A stretch of DNA of 10,620 bases from Pseudomonadota bacterium (lineage in GTDB: Bacteria; Bdellovibrionota; Bdellovibrionia; Bdellovibrionales; JAEYZS01). The stretch covers positions 1 to 10,620 of the forward strand of contig JAEYZS010000066.1 of the NCBI GenBank assembly GCA_023427925.1. Direction: 5' to 3'. Shown here piece by piece: positions 6,171-10,620 of the stretch. Both the position numbers and the translations under genes were made by a program. Every line of letters starts with the position of its first letter. Positions within the stretch are counted from its first letter, which is position 1. A model generated the notes under the pieces. That model did not search any database. It saw only the letters and a program-made list of their open reading frames with translations, and was not told where the DNA came from.

Positions 6171-6614
6171 CTATAGGTCCTCAGAGGAGATATCGGCATC
6201 TAGACCTGAGCCGCCCTCTTTTTTGTCTTTACCTAAAGATCTGATCACATAGCTTGAGCCAGTTTGTTCATAGATAAGATCACTCTTCCAAGCGTCTTGT
6301 GGGTATTTATCCAAGTAAGGCTCTGGGCCCCAACTCTTACATTCACCACCTGTGTTTTCGATAAGACCATCAAGTGAAGATGGGTAGCTGCCGCAATCTA
6401 CGTAGTAAAGTTGCAAAGCTTGGGTCACTTTACCCATAATGATTTTTGTTTCTTGAACTTGAGATTTAAAGAAGTTTTTAAAGACACCTTGGAATAACAA
6501 AGTTCCCATACCTGCAACAATCGCAAGAACGATGAGAATCTCAATCAATGTCATACCTGCTTGACCTAGTGATTTTGCTTTAAAAGATTTAGGAATACGA
6601 TTAGTAACTTTCAT
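6171..6614 (-). CDS. gspG: Major pseudopilin GspG
   Basis: GspG is the main subunit of the periplasmic pseudopilus. The product is 147 residues, close to the family norm. A 20-residue basic leader ends SLGQAG and is followed by MTLIEILIVLAIVAGMG, with cleavage after G20, Met at +1 and Glu at +5. The C-terminal half shows the expected GspG pattern: YYVDCGSYPSSLDGL, PYLDKYPQDAWKSDL, and a calcium-loop-like SLGKDKKEGGSGLDADI (126-142). Cys74 and Cys92 could form a disulfide. ATG 6614 was chosen over ATG 6635 and TTG 6647 because GGAGGT lies just upstream and a promoter-like sequence would start RNA near 6643. A candidate promoter precedes the gene and a large hairpin follows it, both consistent with separate, higher expression of the major subunit. 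Confidence 0.96.
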   Translation of the reverse strand: MKVTNRIPKSFKAKSLGQAGMTLIEILIVLAIVAGMGTLLFQGVFKNFFKSQVQETKIIMGKVTQALQLYYVDCGSYPSSLDGLIENTGGECKSWGPEPYLDKYPQDAWKSDLIYEQTGSSYVIRSLGKDKKEGGSGLDADISSEDL

Positions 6615-6617
6615 TCT

Positions 6618-6623
6618 ACCTCC
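6618..6623 (-). promoter_or_regulatory. Ribosome binding site for gspG
   Basis: GGAGGT sits immediately upstream of ATG 6614 (GGAGG is 4 nt away). It decides this start over two upstream in-frame starts that have no such site. Confidence 0.8.
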
Positions 6624-6649
6624 GAAGTGATTCATGAATAATAACAAAC

Positions 6650-6678
6650 AATATCTTGATATCTAAGAAGAATTTCAA
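6650..6678 (-). promoter_or_regulatory. Candidate sigma70-type promoter for gspG
   Basis: On the minus strand TTGAAA (6678-6673, five of six consensus bases) and GATATT (6655-6650, four of six) are separated by exactly 17 bp. Initiation near 6643 would give a leader of about 29 nt that contains the GGAGGT site. It lies in the 100-bp gap between gspF and gspG. Confidence 0.55.
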
Positions 6679-6714
6679 ATAGACACAGCGCTTAAATGGT
6701 TAGCGTAAATGGAA

Positions 6715-7929
6715 TTACACCCCTTGAGACATTTCGATGATTGGCATCATGATGGCAAAAACAATGATACCGATAACAAGCCCCATCGTGACGATCATGA
6801 CGGGCTCTAAGAGGCTCGTGAGGCCTTGGATGCTATTTTTGACTTGAAAATCGTAGGCGTCACTAACTTGGGTGAGCATATTTTCGAGATCGCCAGTTTT
6901 TTCTCCGATGCTAATCATCGTAATAACGAGCGGTGGAAATTCTTCCGACTTTTTAAGTGGGCCTGCGATGGATTCCCCTTCAGAAATGTTTTCACGGGCT
7001 TGATCAACTGCCTTTGCTAAGACGGCATTACTCACAACGTGTCTTACGATGTCCATGGATTGAAGCATTGGTACGCCACCTGCAAGTAGAGTTGAGAGGG
7101 TGCGAGTAAATCGAGATACGGCGATTAATCGTGCCATTTTTCCGACGACAGGAAAATTTAAAAGCATTGCATCCCATTTGTCGGATCCTGCAGGAGTGGA
7201 TTTCCAGCTTCTAAACATGACCACGGCCGCAGCCATTGCGATCAATATAATATGCCAGTAATTGACCATGACACCACTCATATCAATGATCAGCTCCGAA
7301 AACCATGGTAGCTTTTTATTTGCATCTTCAAAAACCTGAGTCACTTTTGGAATTACAAATATAAACAAAATAAAGAGCATGCCCAGAGTGAAGAGCATCA
7401 TGATAACTGGATACATCATGGCCGAGCGAACTTTAGCGTTGAGTTCATTTTGAGCTTCGGTAAACTCCGCAAGTCGTAACAAAATAATATCCAATGTCCC
7501 TGACATTTCTCCGGCTTCTACCATTGAAACATAGATATTGTTGAAAACTTTTGGATACTTTCTCATCGAGCGGTGGAGTTGAGCACCTTCATTCACCTGG
7601 TTTCTTAAGTCAGAAACAGTCTCTTTTAGAGTAGGATTTTCGACCTGCTCTGAGACCGCCGAAAGGGACTCAACCAGAGGAACGTTGGCCTTAATTAACG
7701 TCGCCAATTGGCGTGTCATCATTGAAAGATCCTGAACATTGACTTTTGAGCCTGCTGCGGTTTTTTGGTTTTGTTTTTTAGTGAGACTTTTTTGTTTGTT
7801 AACGAGGTCGGTGATATAGATGCCATCACGCTTAAGTTTTAAACGCGCAGTACGTTGATTTTCTGAATCAACAATCCCTCGTACAGTTTTTCCGCTTTTA
7901 TCTAAACCTCTATATTCAAAAACAGGCAT
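6715..7929 (-). CDS. gspF: Type II secretion inner-membrane platform protein GspF
   Basis: GspF is the polytopic membrane core of the assembly platform and a docking partner of GspE and GspL. The product is 404 residues, the usual length. It begins with the family signature MPVFEYRGLDKSGKTVRGIV. Two homologous T2SSF domains follow: about 69-192, with LSMMTRQLATLIKANVPLVESL and MVEAGEMSGTLD, and about 271-393, with FTRTLSTLLAGGVPMLQSMD and MISIGEKTGDLENML. Transmembrane segments are visible at about 171-194, 223-240 and 375-397. The start ATG 7929 lies just downstream of the terminator of the beta-barrel gene. No Shine-Dalgarno precedes it; a GATAAT box ends 8 nt before the ATG, which suggests a leaderless transcript. 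Confidence 0.97.
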   Translation of the reverse strand: MPVFEYRGLDKSGKTVRGIVDSENQRTARLKLKRDGIYITDLVNKQKSLTKKQNQKTAAGSKVNVQDLSMMTRQLATLIKANVPLVESLSAVSEQVENPTLKETVSDLRNQVNEGAQLHRSMRKYPKVFNNIYVSMVEAGEMSGTLDIILLRLAEFTEAQNELNAKVRSAMMYPVIMMLFTLGMLFILFIFVIPKVTQVFEDANKKLPWFSELIIDMSGVMVNYWHIILIAMAAAVVMFRSWKSTPAGSDKWDAMLLNFPVVGKMARLIAVSRFTRTLSTLLAGGVPMLQSMDIVRHVVSNAVLAKAVDQARENISEGESIAGPLKKSEEFPPLVITMISIGEKTGDLENMLTQVSDAYDFQVKNSIQGLTSLLEPVMIVTMGLVIGIIVFAIMMPIIEMSQGV

Positions 7930-7937
7930 GACAGAAG

Positions 7938-7964
7938 ATTATCAAGCTCTACGAGCCGGCGCAA
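7938..7964 (-). promoter_or_regulatory. Candidate promoter giving a leaderless gspF transcript
   Basis: GATAAT (7943-7938) matches the -10 consensus at five of six bases. TTGCGC (7964-7959) matches the -35 at four, but the 15-bp spacer is short. The -10 box ends 8 nt before ATG 7929, so RNA would begin at or next to the start codon. The -35 overlaps the T-run of the upstream terminator. Confidence 0.4.
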
Positions 7965-7999
7965 GAAAAGAAAAAAGGAGGCGAAAAGACCTCCTTTTT
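7963..7999 (-). terminator. Rho-independent terminator of the beta-barrel gene
   Basis: A perfect 10-bp stem, AAAAAGGAGG/CCTCCTTTTT (arms 7999-7990 and 7981-7972 on the minus strand), closes an 8-base loop and runs into a T-rich stretch (TTTTTTCTTTTCTT). It begins about 20 nt after the stop codon of the 8020-8508 gene and lies before gspF, so it would stop transcription coming from that gene and from gspE. Confidence 0.85.
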
Positions 8000-8019
8000 C
8001 TATCAATCAAAAAATATGA

Positions 8020-8508
8020 TTAAAGATCAAATGTAAAGGCAACACTTGTGTGACTTGTGCCTGAGGCAACCTTATCCGATAGCCAGTTATAGTAATTCAT
8101 ATACTGGATACCAGCTTTAAGATTTCGTGAGATTCTGCAATCCACACCAATTTTCAAGCTTGGTCCTACAGTTGTTGCGTCGTCACCATTTGGGTTTCCT
8201 TCATCAATCATTAAAATTCCAAATCCTGGTGCAATATAGAGATCAACTTTAGAGTGATTCAAAAGATGAACCGGCGCGAAGGCACCAATGGCCATAACTT
8301 CAGAAACCGAATTCTCTTCGTCCGTTTGAAGGAAGAAGTATCCTCCGAATCCAAACGTGTTATCCTGTTTTGCTTCGTAATCTGCGCCTATGTTAACAAC
8401 TCCACCCGAAAATCCGAGTAACCCTCTGAGTGAACTTTGCGCATTTGCCGTAAGTGAACCAGCAGTCATCGCAGTAAATGCAATCGCTGCTAAGATGTAA
8501 TTTTTCAT
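8020..8508 (-). CDS. Small outer-membrane beta-barrel protein, function unknown
   Basis: The product is 162 residues and does not match any Gsp family. A Sec signal peptide is clear: MKNYILAAIAFTAMTAG then SLTANA|QS, with cleavage expected after residue 23. The mature part alternates polar and hydrophobic residues with many Gly and aromatic residues (NTFGFGGYFFLQ, VDLYIAPGFGILMI, TSVAFTFDL), as in a single-domain outer-membrane beta-barrel, probably of about eight strands. It ends in Leu rather than the usual Phe, and a single Cys lies near residue 124. The ATG at 8508 has a strong AAGGAG 5 nt upstream, and a terminator follows, so it can be an independent unit. It lies between gspE and gspF, which are normally neighbours. 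A T2SS role is possible but nothing in the sequence proves it. Confidence 0.85.
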   Translation of the reverse strand: MKNYILAAIAFTAMTAGSLTANAQSSLRGLLGFSGGVVNIGADYEAKQDNTFGFGGYFFLQTDEENSVSEVMAIGAFAPVHLLNHSKVDLYIAPGFGILMIDEGNPNGDDATTVGPSLKIGVDCRISRNLKAGIQYMNYYNWLSDKVASGTSHTSVAFTFDL

Positions 8509-8527
8509 ATAAACTCCTTAGTTGTTT

Positions 8528-8562
8528 TTCGATTTTGAATCACAGGTTAAAATCGAATCACA
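8528..8562 (-). repeat. Inverted and direct repeats in the leader of the beta-barrel gene
   Basis: TTCGATTTT (8528-8536) and AAAATCGAA (8549-8557) form a perfect 9-bp inverted repeat around a 12-base loop. Overlapping it, GAATCACA occurs twice (8537-8544 and 8555-8562) with an 18-bp period. The element is 20-54 nt upstream of the start codon, before the AAGGAG site. It could be an operator or an RNA hairpin. No convincing promoter could be placed in the 137-bp gap (8509-8645); the best match upstream (TTGAGC, 19 bp, TTTAAT) has a long spacer. Confidence 0.5.
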
Positions 8563-8645
8563 AAAACTTTTATGAAGCAATACCTATTAAAGAGGGTGCT
8601 TAATAAAAAAGCTCAAGGCGTTGAAATGTGAAGGAATATACAAAA

Positions 8646-10334
8646 TCAGGTATCGACTTGCGTGTTTGCCAAAAGCTCTTCAATCGTAGTGATGCCCATC
8701 AGAACTTTCCGTGTCGCATCCTCTCGCAAAGTCTTCATGCCTTGTTGAATAGCCATCTTTTTGATCGTGCCGCCATCCTTCTTTTGTAGGATCAGCTGGC
8801 GAACTTCTTCGGTGACCATCAAAAGTTCAACGACAGTCGTTCTAGAGATATAACCTTTTTGGTTACATTGTGAGCAGCCAACGGCTTTGTGAATATTTCC
8901 TTGTCTTGCAAGTTCTCGAGAAATCCCAAGAGTCACAAGTTCCGAATCCGTAGGTTCGTATGGGACTTTGCAATGTGGACACAATACGCGTACAAGTCTT
9001 TGGGCAATAACACCCAACAATGAAGACGCAATCAAGAAGGGCTCGCAACCCATATCTAGCAATCTTGGAATCGCTCCGGCAGAGTCATTGGTATGGAGTG
9101 TAGATAACACCAAGTGACCCGTCAAAGAGGAGTTGATTGCAATTTCAGCTGTTTCAAAGTCACGAATCTCCCCAATCATTATCACATCAGGATCTTGACG
9201 AAGAATACTTCTGAGACCGCTTGCGAAGGTTAATCCAATCTTAGAATTCACCTGAATTTGACCAACACCATGAATCCTTTGCTCCACCGGATCTTCAACG
9301 GTAATGATATTGGTGTCCGTGTTATTGATCTTCATCAAACAACCATAGAGAGTAGTGGATTTACCGGAACCCGTAGGGCCCGTCACAAGCAATATTCCAT
9401 GAGTCTTTGTAAGAATATCAAAGATGGCCTCAAGTCCCTCTGGTGAGAAACCTAATTGTTCAAGCTCTAAAATCACGTTGGATCTATCTTGCAAACGCAT
9501 AACCAAGCGTTCACCGTGGGCCGTCGGAACTGTATTCAAACGAATATCAATATCTTTACCGGCAAGCTTTAATGGAATTCTACCATCTTGCGGGAGACGT
9601 TTTTCAGCGATGTTTAAATTTCCCATAACTTTAATACGGGAAGTGATGGAGTTTTGAAGTTTTTTAGGCGGCTTAAATATATCATAGAGAACGCCGTCAA
9701 TACGGAATCGTACAACCATATCTTTTTCGTAAGGTTCAATATGAATATCCGATGCCTTTTCTTTGACCGCGCGGAAAAGAAGCGTGTTCACAAGTTTAAT
9801 CACCGGAGCTTCATCATCGCCGGCTTCCAATAAATCTATAATAGGTTCATCAAGATCGTATTCCTCATCTTCCATGTCATCAAGACCATGAAGATGAGAA
9901 GTGGATTTTTCATAGACTTTGTTAATGGCATCTTGGATCTTGCTCGAAGTTGATACCAAAACAGAAACGTTCTTATCAAAAAGAGCTCTCAAATCATCAA
10001 GAACTTTATAATTTAAAGGATTTGAAGTAAGAACAGTTACAACACCTTGGTTGTCTTTGTAGGGCAGAATGGTATGACTCTTAGCATAGTTGATTGGAAT
10101 ATTGCGAACAAGATCGACTGGAATATCATTGACCGGAATGTCTTTTAAGAAGTCGACTTCCAAATGTTTACAGAGTTCAGCAAGGACTTCATCAGGCGTG
10201 GAGACGTTTTTCTTTCTCAATAAGTCGCCAAGGGTAGAGCCGTCAGCCATTTCAACTTCAAACAAAGTTGAAAGTTCTTTTTCAGTCATGCTTGTGCTTT
10301 TTAGTAAAATGTTGCCGACGGTATCTACTGCCAT
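8646..10334 (-). CDS. gspE: Type II secretion ATPase GspE
   Basis: GspE is the cytoplasmic hexameric ATPase that drives pseudopilus assembly through GspL and GspF. The product is 562 residues. An N-terminal MshEN-type domain spans about 15-145, followed by an acidic linker (about 151-176, including DDMEDEEYDLDE) and the conserved APVIKLVN (176-183). The ATPase core shows SDIHIEP (195-201), Walker A GPTGSGKST (319-327), an Asp box ITVEDPVE (344-351), Walker B DVIMIGEIRD (383-392) and a His box TGHLVLSTLHTN (405-416). A zinc-binding tetracysteine subdomain has CPHC (452-455) and CSQC (487-490). All key residues are present. The ATG at 10334 lacks a Shine-Dalgarno, but a TAAAAT box ends 7 nt upstream. 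Unusually, gspF does not follow directly: a beta-barrel gene intervenes. Confidence 0.97.
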   Translation of the reverse strand: MAVDTVGNILLKSTSMTEKELSTLFEVEMADGSTLGDLLRKKNVSTPDEVLAELCKHLEVDFLKDIPVNDIPVDLVRNIPINYAKSHTILPYKDNQGVVTVLTSNPLNYKVLDDLRALFDKNVSVLVSTSSKIQDAINKVYEKSTSHLHGLDDMEDEEYDLDEPIIDLLEAGDDEAPVIKLVNTLLFRAVKEKASDIHIEPYEKDMVVRFRIDGVLYDIFKPPKKLQNSITSRIKVMGNLNIAEKRLPQDGRIPLKLAGKDIDIRLNTVPTAHGERLVMRLQDRSNVILELEQLGFSPEGLEAIFDILTKTHGILLVTGPTGSGKSTTLYGCLMKINNTDTNIITVEDPVEQRIHGVGQIQVNSKIGLTFASGLRSILRQDPDVIMIGEIRDFETAEIAINSSLTGHLVLSTLHTNDSAGAIPRLLDMGCEPFLIASSLLGVIAQRLVRVLCPHCKVPYEPTDSELVTLGISRELARQGNIHKAVGCSQCNQKGYISRTTVVELLMVTEEVRQLILQKKDGGTIKKMAIQQGMKTLREDATRKVLMGITTIEELLANTQVDT

Positions 10335-10341
10335 AGAGTAG

Positions 10342-10370
10342 ATTTTAATGGGAAAAGCCCCTTACTGCAA
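10342..10370 (-). promoter_or_regulatory. Candidate promoter giving a leaderless gspE transcript
   Basis: TAAAAT (10347-10342) matches the -10 consensus at five of six bases and is 17 bp from TTGCAG (10370-10365), which shares only TTG with the -35 consensus. The -10 box ends 7 nt before ATG 10334, so transcription would start at the codon itself. The -35 lies in the loop and arm of the gspD hairpin. Confidence 0.4.
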
Positions 10371-10378
10371 GGGGCTTT
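10354..10378 (-). terminator. Hairpin after gspD, weak terminator or attenuator
   Basis: AAAGCCCCTT and AAGGGGCTTT form a perfect 10-bp stem around a five-base loop, beginning 7 nt after the gspD stop. On the minus strand the T-run at its foot is only four bases (TTTTCCC), so termination is likely partial. It could make gspE expression lower than gspD, or act as an RNA-stabilising 3' end. Confidence 0.6.
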
Positions 10379-10385
10379 AGAGATA

Positions 10386-10620
10386 TTATTCCTCTTCTTC
10401 GTAGAATTCGTCTTCGGATTCCTCAACTGCAGGGGCAACTTTCATCTTTGGACGGAGATTTTCTGAGAAAGCTCCGTGGCGATCTTTTCCGCCAAAGCTT
10501 TCTTTCACGTCTCGAACTCTTTCATCAAGCTTTCGAGAAATTAGTCGACCAGAGTCCTCTGGGTTTCTAATTTCTTTTGGAGTGATAAACACTAATAGGT
10601 TTTGCTTTTTCTTTGTCCAT
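10386..10620 (-). CDS. gspD: Outer-membrane secretin GspD, C-terminal end (cut by window end)
   Basis: GspD forms the multimeric outer-membrane channel of the T2SS. Only the last 77 complete codons are in the window, with no start codon. The frame opens with WTKKKQNLLVFITPKEIRNP, which is the conserved end of the secretin beta-barrel domain (family form 'K..LLVFITP.I.R'). A tail of about 55 residues follows, containing RKLDERVRDVKESFGG and a basic/proline segment, and ending in a highly acidic stretch EESEDEFYEEEE. In many secretins this position holds the S-domain that binds a pilotin; no pilotin motif is recognised here. The stop (TAA) is 51 bp before gspE. Confidence 0.93.
   Translation of the reverse strand, partial: WTKKKQNLLVFITPKEIRNPEDSGRLISRKLDERVRDVKESFGGKDRHGAFSENLRPKMKVAPAVEESEDEFYEEEE

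Noticed and set aside
6615-6647. Longer gspG from ATG 6635 or TTG 6647
   Set aside because: Neither has a Shine-Dalgarno, the TTG lies upstream of the predicted RNA start, and ATG 6614 has GGAGGT at good spacing.
278-10620. Type IV pilus or competence system instead of T2SS
   Set aside because: The ordered set of GspD to GspN, the GspG calcium loop and a GspK without Glu at +5 are T2SS traits; PilT, PilQ and separate PilM/N/O/P genes are absent.

Overview
The window holds most of a type II secretion system (T2SS, general secretory pathway) locus. Every gene is on the minus strand, so transcription runs from high to low coordinates. Identification rests on recognisable family motifs: the secretin C-terminus, the GspE Walker and zinc-binding motifs, the GspF fold, five prepilin-type N-termini, and an inner-membrane platform made of a GspL with a PilM-like domain, GspM and GspN. 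A standalone GspN directly after GspM, a GspL with a PilM-like actin fold, moderately AT-rich DNA and a GspG of the 'G|MTLIE' type suggest a deltaproteobacterium-like lineage, most likely Bdellovibrionota (Bdellovibrio-type predators). That assignment is inference from memory of the families, not from a search.

Layout in transcription order: the 3' end of gspD (10620-10386); a 51-bp gap with a perfect 10-bp hairpin overlapping a promoter-like sequence; gspE (10334-8646); an unrelated small outer-membrane beta-barrel gene with its own strong ribosome binding site and terminator (8508-8020); gspF (7929-6715); a 100-bp gap with a good sigma70-like promoter; gspG, the major pseudopilin (6614-6171); a 96-bp gap with a perfect 12-bp inverted repeat; the minor pseudopilins gspH, gspI, gspJ and gspK, which are tightly packed or overlapping (6074-2726); a 139-bp gap with a tandem repeat and a promoter-like sequence; then gspL, gspM and gspN with overlapping or abutting ends (2586 to the window edge). 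gspN is cut by the window start and gspD by the window end. gspC and the prepilin peptidase gene gspO are not in the window.

How the parts work together: GspE powers assembly from the cytoplasm, docking on GspL and GspF. GspL, GspM and GspN belong to the inner-membrane platform. GspG polymerises into the periplasmic pseudopilus, which is expected to be capped by GspH, I, J and K. GspD forms the outer-membrane channel through which folded exoproteins leave.

The least ordinary features are: (1) collagen-like Gly-Gln-Asn-rich tracts inserted into two adjacent tip pseudopilins, GspJ and GspK; (2) the beta-barrel cassette that separates gspE from gspF; (3) gspE and gspF, which lack Shine-Dalgarno sequences but have -10-like boxes 7-8 nt before their ATGs, suggesting leaderless transcripts; and (4) the hairpin after gspG and the tandem repeat before gspL. 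These suggest the locus is read as several sub-operons rather than one. No RNA genes, mobile elements or CRISPR arrays were seen, and no gene-free stretch exceeds 300 bases.
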